Of a stretch of 64,000 bases of DNA, positions 23,301 to 35,878 are shown piece after piece. The notes below the pieces were generated by a model. It saw only the letters and a program-made list of their open reading frames with translations, searched no databases and was not told the DNA's origin. This DNA comes from Lumbricus rubellus (lineage: Eukaryota; Annelida; Clitellata; Crassiclitellata; Lumbricidae), in the NCBI GenBank assembly GCA_945859605.1, contig OX243811.1, positions 64,161,804 through 64,225,803 of the forward strand, in the 5' to 3' direction. The translations under genes and the position numbers were made by a program. Position 1 is the stretch's first letter. Each line of letters opens with the position of its first letter.

Positions 23301-23840
23301 TGCAGCTGTTTAGAAGCTAATCTTATGACAAAGCCAAATGTTTTCAATTCCAACGTAGATTAAGTTCAGAATCTTTTTGGGTGAATTAATTTAATCTCGA
23401 TTGACATAGCCTAATAATTATTGTCCACGTAATCTAAACTCGATCCATAGACTGATTACCCTGCAAAGAAATTGATGTAAAAATACACAGTATATTGTAG
23501 TCACAGATGATTGATTGCAATATTATTCGTTACGGCTGTAGCCTATAATAAAAAACAGAATATTGGTAGGTCTAATTAGATATTAACTATTGGTAGTGAT
23601 ATTGCGATCAATGACGGGTCCAGAACGTTTATGAGGGGGAGGTGCGCAAACACCACCGCGTCACAAGTAATGTCTCTATATATTTTTTAATTTCCACATT
23701 GTAATTGCTACATTTAGGGCCTAAAGCTGTCGTCCTAACAAAATTGCTCTACTATTTCAATGCCAATAAGAGTGGTTTAAGAATTCAATAAATGAACTTA
23801 CAATAATAACGCAAACTAATATCACGTCATATTATATAAA

Positions 23841-24370
23841 TGACGGAAACTTCCGAACTTCTTCTGCAACCTGATCCAGTTTTTGATCAACTAAGATAAG
23901 CCTATCTATATATTATAAAATTATAATTAAACATCAGAAGACACATAATATATATATATATATAATTATATATATATAATTATGTAGGCTATATATCGAC
24001 GACATAATGCCTAAGTCTGAATCATAATCGTAAACTCCAAACTTCCAAAGCTTCACGTGAAAACCAAGCGCAGGACACCGGTGTATTCACGAGGGTTAAT
24101 TGACGCTGGGACTAAAAGGGAATCCTCGATGTATTTAACCTTGGAGTCTGAAGAGCCTTGGTTGTTTCAAATTCTCAATTATAACATACTTTTTTATAAT
24201 TACAAATTATTACAGATGTTATAGGATAATTACATCGTGATCTTGATTTCAGACTTAGAGAAAGACTTAGTAGACAAACTAATGGTCACCAAAACTTTTT
24301 CTTTATGCAACATTTGGCTCTAAATCAACTTGCAAGCCATAAAAATGTGAACTGCTGTCATCGATAAATA
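23841..24370 (+). repeat. Orphan P450 upstream module U, copy B
   Basis: It is paralogous to 22441-22870 at a spacing of about 1.4 kb (CTTCTTCTGCAACCTGATC, AACCAAGCGCAGG, ATTTAACCTTGGAGTCTGAA, ATCAACTTGCAAG). It contains a TA-rich palindrome at about 23947-23985. No P450 exon follows. Confidence 0.6.
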
Positions 24371-24385
24371 AGAAAAAGTAATGTT

Positions 24386-24553
24386 TCATTTAAGAAGATG
24401 TTCGAAGTGATGTCCCTTCGCTTGAACGCAGGCTCTCAGCCTTGGCCGCCACTGTTCAATAGCTTTGTCAATGACACTCTGCTTCAACTGTGCCCACACA
24501 ACGATGAGGCGCTCCTTCAACTCGTTGATGTCCCGTATTGCTTGCCGTTTTTT
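24386..24553 (-). pseudogene. Tc1/mariner-type transposase C-terminal remnant
   Basis: The minus strand encodes about 55 residues ending in a stop, with RDINELKERLIVVW and QWRPRLRACVQAKG followed by HHFEHLL. This matches, from memory of the family, the C-terminal end typical of Tc1/mariner-like DDE transposases. The upstream part (minus-strand 5' side) is out of frame or unrecognisable, so this is a remnant. Confidence 0.55.
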
Positions 24554-25101
24554 TTAATCTTTCGCAGCAGTACATCGAGCCCATTTTTATTCCAACCCTT
24601 TTGCGGGAACTCTTTTATCAACCGACGACTACTGTAACTCTTAAACAATACTAAATTCTTAATAAAAAATTTATCTTCGGTGCTGAAAATCATTTTAACT
24701 ATAAGTTACTCATCTCTGTTTAAATGTTTCCAAACACGCCTAGTCTGCGTCACTGCCTCCAACAGCAACCACTTCTGTGAGTAAGTAAAATGTAAAATAT
24801 TCTGTGGCAAAATTATTTGAGAAACAACGTACAAACTTTTATTACAATTGGCTTAGTTTTATAGAAGATTTTTGGAAAGTTTTTTGGTGTGTTTTTTATG
24901 GGGCACAGTGTATATACTTCGTTTATTCATGAAAATTAAGTTGACAGACCGCAACTTATTACATGAAGAAAGTATAGGAAAAAATGCGAAAGTTACGAAA
25001 CACTTATATTAATTATTTAAAAAGTTCTGGAAATTGGCTGACCAAGCCGGGAGCTCTCTCTCAGATCACTACCCAAGTTTGCTCAGGAGCTACGACACCC
25101 T

Positions 25102-25295
25102 GGCCCGCCACTTGTCGGAAGATGTTCACACTGGCCCGCCACTTGTAGGAAGATGTTCACATTGGCCCGCCACTTGTTGGAAGATGCTCACACTGGCCTG
25201 CCACTTGTTGGAAGATGCTCACACTGGCCGGCCACTTGTTGGAAGATGCTCACACTGGCCTGCCACTTGTTGGAAGATGCTCACACTGGCCGGCC
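25102..25295 (+). repeat. 31-bp minisatellite, six copies
   Basis: The unit begins GGCCCGCCACTTGTTGGAAG and ends with GATGCTCACACT. Six copies are spaced exactly 31 bp from 25102, plus a partial copy. Since 31 is not a multiple of three, the unit is read in successive frames; the ORFs here are artefacts. Confidence 0.95.
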
Positions 25296-25689
25296 CCTAA
25301 AAAGGAATTATATAGACGTAGTCCTAACCAATGTGTCAAACAAACATTTATCGGATCCATACCATTTCTAGCCACTAACCACAGCTGATAGTTGCAATAG
25401 TAGTAGGTTAGCTTCGTTAAATGACTATTCTAAATGTCACACCACATCCAGGTAGGCCACATGTTGCATGGGAAATAAAATTGTTACTATTGTTGTTCTC
25501 AGAAGAAATTTTTGTTTTGCTATTTTCCATATAAAACTCTTGCCTAGGCTATGCAGTTTGAAATACACGATTGTGATGACGCGGGATGACATCAATAATT
25601 GGTAGGCCTAGCAGTCAACATAGTAATGCGCGCTCAACATTTTTGTGCGTTTAGGGCTATCTGTGACCTTCATGAAAATCCTTCAACTT

Positions 25690-27100
25690 CTTTAACTCAT
25701 GCGCTAAAAGACCGACCCGCCACCCGCACACAATTCTCGTCTAGGCCTACTCACTCTCAAACATAATACTTACCGACAAATCTATAGTTTATGGCCAATA
25801 ACAAAGTAGACAGGGACTGTTAAAATGACACAACAACATAAGGACAATTTATCTGCGTGACGCATCGAAGGTTTAGGTTAGAATGTACACGGTTTCAATG
25901 ACATTTAACCTATCAATGTACATAACAGTGTCTGCTTTGTAGCTGGTTATACGCCTGGCGCTTTTGAGGGTTCCTAAAAATTAACTTTATGAAGTAAAGA
26001 TACGCAAATATGAAGCCCTATAATACGTATTAACACAACCAGCGGCACATAATAATTTATTATTTAAGACAGTGAGTGAATCAGTTGTTTGGCGATTTGA
26101 AAGCACACCTGTCTTGATTCATTCATTGCCCCGTGGGGCCTACAGATGCATAAGCTTACATAGCCAAGACATTTACATGCACCAACTTACATGTAGTTAG
26201 CCTACATAAATGCATATTGCACACCGACAAACACGATAGACCCGATAGGCGGATAGGGCTTTCATAGGCTATCTGCATAAATATACACATGTTAATTCTC
26301 TTTCGCTGGTCCTGCAACCTGGGAAGGCCTTCCTGTTTTATTTCCCAGGGGTTAGCCTTTGCTTCCGCAATAGGCATGCATGCATGTATAATCAAATGCA
26401 AATGTAATCGGATTTACATGTATATGGCCATTATATGAATTGATAGGGTCGGATCATTCACCAAACTCGCCCGTTTGAATGGACGCTACGCCATTTAGGT
26501 ATGTCCCCATACACGAACCGTGCTAGTTCAAGATTCTGAAAGTCTGAACTCTGAAATAAACCACCACCTTCGGGAAGCGAACCGCACGCTCTCTTTCACA
26601 GAGTCGCGTACAGACTCGCGGCCAACGCTCTGACCGATGTAGGCTAACTAAATGGGAACAACATTATGTACAAAGATTACATTTATGTATTGTTTTATCA
26701 CTGTAAATTTAAGCTGCTTTGCTTCTTGGGATTAATAAAATAATTGAATCGGATTGAATTTACCCAGGCCTCTATAGACTATAATTTAAATCGTTTTTAT
26801 TGAATTCCTGTCAATTCTGCATGCGTTTGACAGGCTACACGAAGATTACGAATGCTTTATTCATCATGAATTTATTTGCTTAAAATCCGCATTTTTATGT
26901 TCAGAATTTCATTTAGTTAAATTGAAAAATGTGTCCAATAGGAAAAGTATGTAACTTGTTTTAAATTGCTGCTGATTGATGCGAAGAACTTCCGCGGACA
27001 TTCTGTTCTACTTGGGCGTTGCGAGGGCAGTCGCACAAGTGACCCAGTGCAGAGGAATAATATCACCATCACCAATAAATGAATACTCGACAGGGCAAAC
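25690..27100. other. Disrupted 5' region of P450 copy 3 (no exon 1)
   Basis: Sequence at 25705-25760 resembles the region about 500 bp upstream of copy 4 exon 1 (32175-32215; GACCCGCC, CCGCA, AACTCACTCTC-like blocks). A second short match lies at 27075-27105 (AATAAATGAAT, CGACAG). The expected exon 1 between them is absent and replaced by unrelated sequence. Confidence 0.4.
26556..26645 (-). repeat. tRNA-derived SINE remnant
   Basis: Read on the minus strand, GGTCAGAGCGTTGGCCGCGAG (box A region) and GTGCGGTTCGCTTCCC (box B region) appear in tRNA order. No clean cloverleaf is visible. Confidence 0.4.
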
Positions 27101-27234
27101 ATTCTGGCAAAGCAACGACCAGAGCAAAGACCTTTATGAAAGGGAATTTCGTCTGGTATGGCCTGTTGTAGCGCCGCCACTGTTTAAAATCGTTGAGGAT
27201 TTGCATTCGATGCTGTTGCTTACAATTATTTCAG

Positions 27235-30200
27235 CTTATGTCTTGCACTTAACAACAGAGAGACCATAGAAGAAGCCTTAGTGGATAACTCTACATGTTT
27301 CGCAGGAAGAGCTAGCTACTACATTGAAAAAATCAGTAATAAAAACAGAAAAGGTTTGTTATAATATAGGCCTACATGTAGGAGATTTAAGATCGTTACA
27401 ATAGTAACATTTGCAGAAGAGATCACAGGGCCAGACTCGATGATTTTAACGTATAGAGCTGTGAGATTCTTTAAGAACTCAATATAAACGTTCAAACGCA
27501 TCCATATATTATATTTGTGGTAACATCGGTCCGACGTCTATTTGGTCACGACCCGGTATGAACTCCAGCCCACTTCGCCGTCTGGAGCCACCCGAGTCAC
27601 AGCCCTGCTTACCTATATATAGTGTCAAATTGCCGATCACTATCCCTACCTATAATGACGGTAGAGGAAGGTCATAGATCAATCGCTTCTCTAGACCCTA
27701 AGCGAAGAAACACTAGGCCTATACGGCTCGGTTTCGGCAAATCGTGGGAAACAAACTGGAGTAGTTAGCCAACGAACGCCACCGACGGGTCACCCTTCCC
27801 CATGTATATAAGCTTACTGATTATCACACTGATGTGTAAATAGAGGATTACCGAACAACAACAGCGAGAACGTATTGTAGGTTCAGAGCAGGCAACACCC
27901 CTCAACATTGATAGCAAAGCACCGTTTGGCAGGCTTTATTCCACCCATTTGTCTTAGACTGCACTCTATGCTTTGGCTTAACATGGTCACTCGGTCTTCC
28001 ATACCAAAAATTGTTCTTTCCCCTAGACTAACTTAGCTGACTACTGGGGCGTGTCCGCCACATATTATGCTTAAATAGATTTGCACAAAATAAATTAGAT
28101 GAACAATATCGAAATGTGTCTGCTTTAGGAATCGTAGGTAAAGATTTTTCAGATGATTTTAAACTCTATCACAAGATTTCTCTGTCTGTCCTCGGAGAAT
28201 TTGGATTTGGAAAGAAGTCCTTAATGGAGACAAGAATTTTAGAAGAATTTGAAGCCATGGAAGTTTTCATACGTACTAAAGAATGGAAAGAATTTGATCC
28301 AAGTGAAATGTCACGCTTGTGCACGTACAATGTCATCAAGAACATTCTATTTGGAAAGCGAGGAGACTATAACAGTAAACCCGACGAAATCCTTCAACTT
28401 CTAACGGTATTTGTGAGGAACGCCAGTGCCGCGATTGAAGTTGCGCCTGCTCTTCTAAAGCTACTTCCTCATTTTAGCCGTAAATTAAGATTATGCGCAA
28501 AGAGTATGTTCAGCATGTGTGAAAAACTTGGGGAAGAAATTGAAAGTATAAAGAAGAATGGCACAGTCGAGTGTTTCGTATCAAGTTATCTTGCAAAAGT
28601 TGGTCTAGATTACGATCACGAGCAACTGATTTACACAACAAGAGATCTGATTGGTGCTGGATCTGAAACTACTGCGACATCTCTTCTATGGTTGCTGGTA
28701 TTCATTGCTAATAACCCATCGATCCAAGCACGTCTTCAGAAAGAGATTGATGCAGTTATTCCGAGACACAGACTTCCATCTCTTGATGATCAACCTAAGC
28801 TTCCTTTTGTTGAAGCTACAATTCTTGAAAGCATGCGTCTCAGAAGTGCTATTCCTATTTCTGTTCCTCGCGTGACGTTAAGCGACTCAGTGGTCCGCGG
28901 TTATTTCATACCAGCTGGAACTAAAGTAAGTTAAGCATGAATTGGATCATTTTAGCAGCGGATCAGAAATAAAGTGATTTAAATTTTTTTAGAATTGAAT
29001 TATTGATGAAATGAAGCCACACCTATGACCCAAGATTTTCACTTTTACAGGTTATTTGACGATTTTAAGACTTGTCTGTGTAAATCGCTGTAGGCCTATG
29101 TGAAAATGAAAGTTTATCGATGAATTAGATCGTGAAAGAAATTCACCTAATGGCTTTCAAGTTAAAATTGTTTGTGGCCATGGCAGTTTCGGATGGCTAA
29201 AACGACGAAATTCTAACCCATGCAGCTACTTAGTAATTTTCTAGTAAATAGCGCTAATATCTCCAAGTAGGCCTACCCAATGTAACACTCTTCCTCCTAA
29301 TTTGCGTAAAGCCATAAAGTTCAATTTACACCATAGGCTACTTCATAGTTTTCATAAACTATGCTGGTGCCTGTATTCGTTCTTTCTAGGACTAATATTT
29401 TTAAAAAGACAGTAGTAACTCTGGTTATTTGGAATATGATGACTTGTTTTTAGTCGCATGCAATTTTTCGCTGCATTCATTGAAAGCTTGAAACCTAATG
29501 AGGGGAGGACGTCCTGTGCAAATCTCTGATTGTGGGCCATGGCCGGAATGGTCCCCTGGATCCGCCACTGCCTACGTCTTATAATTATACAAACTGAATT
29601 GACGTTAATATGATCATGATGGTTCTTCCATTTGCTCGTGTAAGCAGAAGCCTGCGCTGAGCTTTGGAATAATACTTTGGAGTTTTGTAATCTGTGATCA
29701 ATATTTTAGAAGCGACGCAATCTTTATTCTGTATAGGCTAAAGCAGAGCGTTGGATGCTAATTGAGTCACTCGTTCCGTGAAGATATTCCAATAAAGCTG
29801 TCTTTTATGATTTTATTGTTTAGGTGTTTCCGAATCTACAGGCTGCCCACTTGGACCCAAAGGTCTGGAAGGATCCAGATGTCTTTAGACCTGAACGATT
29901 CCTGGACAAAGACAATAACATTATTGGCCGAGATAGAGTCATTACATTCTCACTTGGTGAGTCCCGATTTCACTATAATTACTGTCTAGACTCTAGATTG
30001 TATATAGCGATAAATTACTGTAGTCTATGCCAACATTCTTAACCAGAAATACCTAAATTTCCGAGAAAGTACACGTTTTCAAGGATTGAACAGCCTCAGC
30101 AGCAGTATGAATTAGAATGTAGGCCTATGCTTGATTACAACTCATTACAATGCTTTCATCCTAGGCACCAATACCATCTCTTCACCTTCCAGCCACTCCG

Positions 30201-30685
30201 TTCTACCCGATCGTCTTCTGTCTCTCTTTATCTGTCTGTCTGTCTGCCTATCTGTTTGTCTCTTTGTCTTTCAAGCCCCGTCACTATTCATCTGAACTTG
30301 TCCAACCGATCAAATCTGCTCACTGCATCTCGACTCTCGATCAATATTCCTCTGCTTAAATCGGATTGCTAAAGAATGCTATAGCCTAAATTTTAGGATC
30401 TTCCGAATGAGTAAACCAGAAGTGCAAGAATTAGTGTTAGCTAGTGTACGGATCCTGTTTTGATCTACATGTACGTTCATCTGTTCATCTGTTCTGAAAG
30501 GTCGTAGATCGTGTCTCGGAGAAATATTGGCTCGTCAGGAGCTTTTCCTGTTCCTTACCGGCTGGATACAACGATTCAATATTCAGTCGGGAGAAGACGG
30601 ACAAAAGATAGACGACGCGCCAGTTGTTGAGGTCACCATGATACCGCGACCTTTCAAGATTCGCATGATTCCGAGAGAAGCTTGA
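27235..30685 (+). CDS. Cytochrome P450, copy 3, lacks exon 1
   Basis: Four intact exons: 27235-27353, 28129-28925, 29824-29956 and 30501-30685, with phases identical to the complete copies. Intron 1's 3' half (TGTAGCGCC, CACTGTTTAAAATCGTTGAGGAT, TTTCAG) is preserved, but no exon 1 (anchor plus PPSLP hinge) is found anywhere between copy 2 and this point. Visible motifs: AGSETT in the I helix, ESMR as ExxR, RPERF, and FSLGRRSCLG with the heme Cys. The last acceptor is GAAAG where the other copies have CAG or TGCAG. Without exon 1 there is no membrane anchor or start, so this copy is a partial gene unless its exons are spliced onto an upstream exon 1, such as that of copy 2, which is phase-compatible. 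Confidence 0.8.
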
Positions 30686-31270
30686 CTTACTGCCAATCTT
30701 TTAGAGACTTTGCTGTTTAGATTCTCGTAGAGTAAACTAAAAGATAACGCAACGTGACACTTTGAAAACATGGACGTTGCAGACTTTGTGAACGAAACAG
30801 AGATGGTCCGAATAGAAGCTAAATAAATCAATAGATAGATTTTAAAAGTCACGTGTATACTTGTACTCGAGTTCCTAAATTCGTTAAAAACGAAAATACT
30901 GCCATTGACAACTCTAACACTTAGACCTATTGACAGCACTTTACATCATTTATTAGTCTATAAAGTTCGCATTAAGTTTTAGGTCTAATTTATAGCTTGC
31001 ATGAAACACCAATAATTGACGTTTGCATTCACAAGCTTAATGTTACGCACTTAGGCCTACTTGATAGCTGACTACGAAGATATACCGATATAGGCCTACG
31101 CTTACTGTAGCAATGATGCATATTGATTTTTAATTAGTTTACTTCTTGTTTGGTTATATTTTTTTCTATCACTGTATGATTTGCCATAGCTTAATACTTG
31201 TGCTACACGAGAGACCTTATAATTATTCATGCTGTTGGCCTACTTGCCACTCATTAATGTAGCAAAATGT
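30686..31270 (+). repeat. 3' flank of P450 copy 3, paralogous to that of copy 2
   Basis: It matches 20897-21530 in order, including the AATAAA at 30822-30827, GACAGCACTTTACATCA and ATAAAGTTCGCATTAAG. It has the unpalindromised version of the hairpin seen at 21470-21587. Confidence 0.7.
30822..30827 (+). terminator. Candidate poly(A) signal, P450 copy 3
   Basis: AATAAA lies 137 nt after the stop, in the block conserved with copy 2. Confidence 0.55.
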
Positions 31271-31345
31271 AGCACTAGCACATGAATGTCCCGAACGAGG
31301 GTATTCATTCTTTAGTCATTCGATCGAAGTTTCGCTCACTTCATT

Positions 31346-31474
31346 TCTGGGGGTGTTTTCATGGTTTTATTTCATGGTTTTTACATCATGTGCTAGTAAA
31401 TGCGTTATATTATTTTTTACATTTTTCATTGGGGGGTTGCTCAAACACCCCAAACACCCCTAGCTACGGCCTTG
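31346..31474. mobile_element. MITE fragment related to the element at 63455-63757
   Basis: It shares GGGTGTTTTCATGGTTTTA, CATGTGCTAGTAAATGC and the right terminus CTAGCTACGGCCTTG with the complete copy. The left terminus CAAGGCCGTAGC is missing, so it is truncated. Confidence 0.65.
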
Positions 31475-32486
31475 ATCGACCATCATTTTGTCACATTCCC
31501 AAGTCATGGGAGATTTGAAAGAAATTGGTTTAGAAGATGCGACTTACGATGAATTATAATTACAATGCCATCGACAAGTTGGTTTTCCTGCAGTGGCACG
31601 ACTGTAGAAAAGTAGGCTAAGGGGAAACAAGTTCAAACAACGCAAGGAAAGCATAGACGGAGATAAATACAAAATATTGAGTATGAATCTGAATAGGCTT
31701 AACACATCCGCTTTTAAAAATAGCTTGCATAAAGAAATAACGCAACGAAACATGTTTTATTCGGTGATCTACATGACTTGTATTAGAGGCTTACGAGCCT
31801 ATGGCCCTATGCAGATCGAAATTACTTCGAATTATGCACACTACTGTAGAGTGACATCTTGCTTTTTTTCTCTTTAACCGATCGCATTTTGGCTGTTCCT
31901 CCTCAAAGGAGAACGATTTTAACCACGGTTTATCTTCAAGCGACCTTCAGTTGATGGATTGTGCCCCATTGTAACAGCATCATAACAAAATTAATGTCGC
32001 TATAGAAAACCTCAAGAAATTGTATGATAATCTTAGGTCCAAACTTCGACAAGATGATCCGAATGAACAGAACCCAACTGCTGTTTGTGTAGGTTAGCCT
32101 ATCTGCGGCCTTTGTTAGCATTGTGATTTATCACCCAGTTGTCGCTGAACCAGTTGTCGTGACACCATAAAAGAGAGACCCGCCATCCGCATGCAACGCT
32201 TATCAACTCACTCTCAGTCGGACTAATAAATGAATGTCGACAGAATAAACAATATTAGAGTCCACAGACTAAAAATAAATTAGAGTCCGCATACGAATGA
32301 ATACTTGCCGTCTTCAACAAAAGGTGGCATAGCCTACCCCGAGTTCACCTCGCTTCGTACATGTAGGTGAGTTCTTTGTTTAGCCTACTTACTTAGTTAT
32401 CTAAAATTCTAAATGAATAACATAGCCTACGTTATTTTATTAATTTTTCTAATTATTCCGGGCAGTAAAATATGATACTGGCTTAT

Positions 32487-32557
32487 ATCAGAATATATTA
32501 TATATAATATATAATATATATATATAATATATCATATTATATAATATATATCAGAAT
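32487..32557. repeat. AT-rich simple repeat
   Basis: TATATAATA units are bracketed by two copies of ATATCAGAAT, about 120 bp before the start codon of P450 copy 4. Confidence 0.75.
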
Positions 32558-33761
32558 GGTCGTTAAAAACGAAAGTTGGAGGATACTGTTTTCCAAGGTG
32601 CCATTTTTATTTTGTGCTACAGCTGAAGTCTCTGAAGGTTTTGCTATTCCAAAACAGGGAATATCTCGAAAGATGTTTCTGTTCATGGATTTCCTCTGGT
32701 TATCGGGGACATTCATCATCGCCATATCCTTATTGACAAGAGTGTTCAGGAAACGGTCCGCAGGCAGAAGATATCCACCGTCTCTGCCGTCTTTGCCAAT
32801 CGTCGGATCTTTGCCGTTCATCCGAAAATTTGACAACCTACATGAGTTTTTCATGAGTAAAGCTGATCAACTTGGACCGATATTTACCTTCAGCGACGGG
32901 CGAAGGTAGACTTTTTAGACTGAAGGTCTCAATAATAGTAGCCTAAAATATGTTCTCGCTGTTATTTTAGTGTCTCTAACCATTACATTATTTCTAGTTC
33001 ATACTCAGTCGCGCTGGCCAACAGCATGTCCTGATTTAGAGCAGCCACTGTTTAACGTAATCGTTGAGGATTTGTTATTCTTATTGATGCTGCTCTTTGC
33101 AATAATTGTTTCAGCTTATGTCTTACACTGAACAACAGAGAAACGATAGAAGATGCACTGGTGAATAACTCCACATGTTTCGCTGGAAGAGCTAGCTTCT
33201 ACATGGAACGAATTACTAATAAAAACAGAAAAGGTATGTTACAGTATGCCCTATAGGATCTTATTGAACTTATTGAATAGGCCATATAGTAAAAATTTGC
33301 TGAAGAGCTCTCAGGGCCCAGACTAGATGATTTTAGCATCTCTGTGAGATTCTTTAAGAAATAAATTTACTAGGCTATATGTTGAAATAGGCCTACATCC
33401 ATGTGATTTGCAAAAAATGAACAAAATTGAACTTCGTCTGCTGCAGGAATCATAGGAAAAGATTTTTCGGATGATTTTAAACAGTATCACAAGATTTCTC
33501 TGTCTGTCCTCGGAGAATTTGGATTTGGAAAGAAGTCCTTGATGGAGACAAGAATTTTAGAAGAATTTGAGGCCCTGGTACCTTTCATTGTCGATAAGGA
33601 GGGGAAAGAATTTAATCCAATTGAAATGGTACGCTTGTGCACTTACAATGTCATCAAAAGCATTATATTTGGAAAGCGTGAAGACTATGTGAATGGACCA
33701 GACGAAATCTTCCAACTTGTGACGGTATACGTAAGGAACATCAGTGCCGCGATTGACGTTG

Positions 33762-35349
33762 TGTTGCGCGCGTCCCCCCAGCCAAAAGAACACCCCTATT
33801 CAACCTCCAGTCAAGGTTTCTTTCCTCATATTTCACGCAGGGTCTCTCTGGCCGAGGAGCAAGGCGGGGAGGGGCTTCAGCATTAAGTTCCAGGTACTCC
33901 GTTCTCTTCCCTCGAAAACCCGGCACCCCCGCGGCAACATCCAGTGTGGATTCTGAACCCTCTTCTTCCTCATTACCAGGTACCAAGGATGACTTAAGGC
34001 GACATATGTCCACGGCTCTCTGTGGGAGAGCAACAGCCCCTATTTCAGACTGTTCTGGGTTCAGATCCCCTCCACTTATTCGACGGGTTCCCATCCATCC
34101 GGGTTGCTCAGCGGTATCAGGGTCTAGGGCATTATTTTCTCCAGCATATTGCCTCAGATGTTTTTCTAACTGTTCGTGTTTCTCAATTAAGGTCTGCATT
34201 TGGGCTTCCTGGCGCTCCATAAATTCTTCAACAGTGCACGATACTATTTGGGAGGGGGTTGTCTCTTCTTCTTCCCCTTCACTAACTTCCTCCTCTGAAT
34301 TATTACTTGACATAATGTTCAAGGAGTAAGGACTTCTTAATAACTCTGATGAATTAAGAATTAAGCCTAAGTATTCACCACATATCTTCAAGTTAAAGGT
34401 TTTAATCAACACAATTGCAAACACTTGACTATCGGTAATCAGTCAATGATATTTAAGCGAAAGAGAAATTAATCAGCATGATTATATCGCATTGATTTAT
34501 GTAAATTCGAGAACATCTATCACTGTTTCGCAGACACGGTTTTCTTTCCGTGTGAAGCACTCGCTACCATCTAATTAATTAACACTAATGAGTTAAGCCT
34601 AATCAGTTCTTCAATTAAGCACCACACGCAATGCGACCAATTATAATTGTCTATTCTAGCGATATTCACTGCGAAACATTATTTATAATAATATCTCATT
34701 TAAGCTTCTCGGTTCCACAGCAATATGAAATTTAAGGGGATACTTCTCTGCACTCCAGATAATAATTTCAGTAAACGTTAACCACGGAAATACCAGTCAC
34801 CAAATTGACCACCAGAAGAAATGAAACGGCGGAAGAATTTCAACTTCCAAAGTATGACAAATATTCTTCAAAACTGTTTTCAGACACCCTGGTCTCGTCA
34901 ATATGAAGGCCCAATTTCTTGGCTGCACGGTAGAAATTCAATTACTAGTTTCTTCGAGTAAATTTGGATCGCAATCTTATTCGATTTCTACCACAATTTC
35001 AACGTTTCGAGCACAGAGATGTTGCTTCGTCAACCGCCACCGTCTGTCTGAAGGTTTCAGTCCTTCCAGCCAATCACAGGCCACATCCGGGACTCGTCGG
35101 AGTCACGGGATCAAGGGGGATCCAATGAAACCTGTTGCGTTGCCGCCGGACTAAAAATAGAGTGGCATAATGAGCTGTTCTCCCAGAATAAATAATAATA
35201 CACCGGAGGTCGCTCTAAAACGCGGCTACACCACCGGAGACCGACCGAAGGTTTGATGTTAAGGCCGAAATTCGATTAGGCCGCAAATTTATAAAGGCCG
35301 TAAAATTATTAAGGAATTATTAACGATCCAACTTTTCACGATCGTTACA
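33762..35349 (-). repeat. 3' LTR (1588 bp)
   Basis: It is the downstream LTR in element orientation. It contains a dead copy of the first ~221 codons of the Gag ORF (34424-33762, minus strand), which runs out into P450 exon 3. Confidence 0.92.
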
Positions 35350-35366
35350 CCCTCACCAGCCCCCTG
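35350..35366 (-). promoter_or_regulatory. Candidate polypurine tract
   Basis: Read on the minus strand, CAGGGGGCTGGTGAGGG abuts the 3' LTR start TGTAACG. G-rich tracts at this place prime plus-strand DNA synthesis in LTR elements. It is not perfectly polypurine. Confidence 0.5.
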
Positions 35367-35878
35367 AATTTTTCACCATGGGGAAAAATCTATCAGCTCC
35401 TGCTGATCATAACCGAGAAACTTAATTTCAGTGTCACCATAAACAATTCTATAGTCGAGATATCTAATTAAACATCGAAAGTCTTAACGGACAGACTTGT
35501 ACAAAGGCAGCTATCGGAAAATATAACGGACAGATCACGATTTAACGTTATGGCAGAAAGCAATCAAGTATCAAAACATTCACCGAGTAGAGTTCACTAA
35601 GTTCAACTCAATTACAATCCTAATCAATGATCTACGACGTAGCAACACTTCGACTGCATCTCACAAAACTTTGCAGGTCGTTACAGAACTTAAAGTTCTC
35701 GGGAAGCACATGTCGACTTAGACACATAAAAGAAAACACAACAGTTTCAAACAAAATTGCAGGGAATGATTCAGATAATAAATTCTTTTCACAAGAAAGA
35801 ACACAATCATGATTTGACTTAGCGATTATCACGGCGACTCAACAAGGTACTACCCGACTATTTACTAATTACTGGTCC

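Noticed and set aside
24398..24637. Plus-strand 79-codon ORF
   Set aside because: The opposite strand carries a recognisable transposase C-terminus, so this is its shadow.
25034..25371. ORFs with repeated HTGPPLVGRCSHW
   Set aside because: They are translations of the 31-bp minisatellite in shifting frames.
26976..27269. 97-codon ORF upstream of P450 copy 3 as a possible exon 1
   Set aside because: It lacks the hydrophobic anchor and PPSLP hinge and overlaps exon 2 in another frame.
33539..33886. ORF that runs from P450 exon 3 into the LTR
   Set aside because: It is a chance fusion of the interrupted exon with LTR sequence, not a designed product.
34022..34329. Plus-strand ORFs in both LTRs (also at 41502-41885)
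   Set aside because: They are antisense shadows of the Gag frame, duplicated because the LTR is duplicated.
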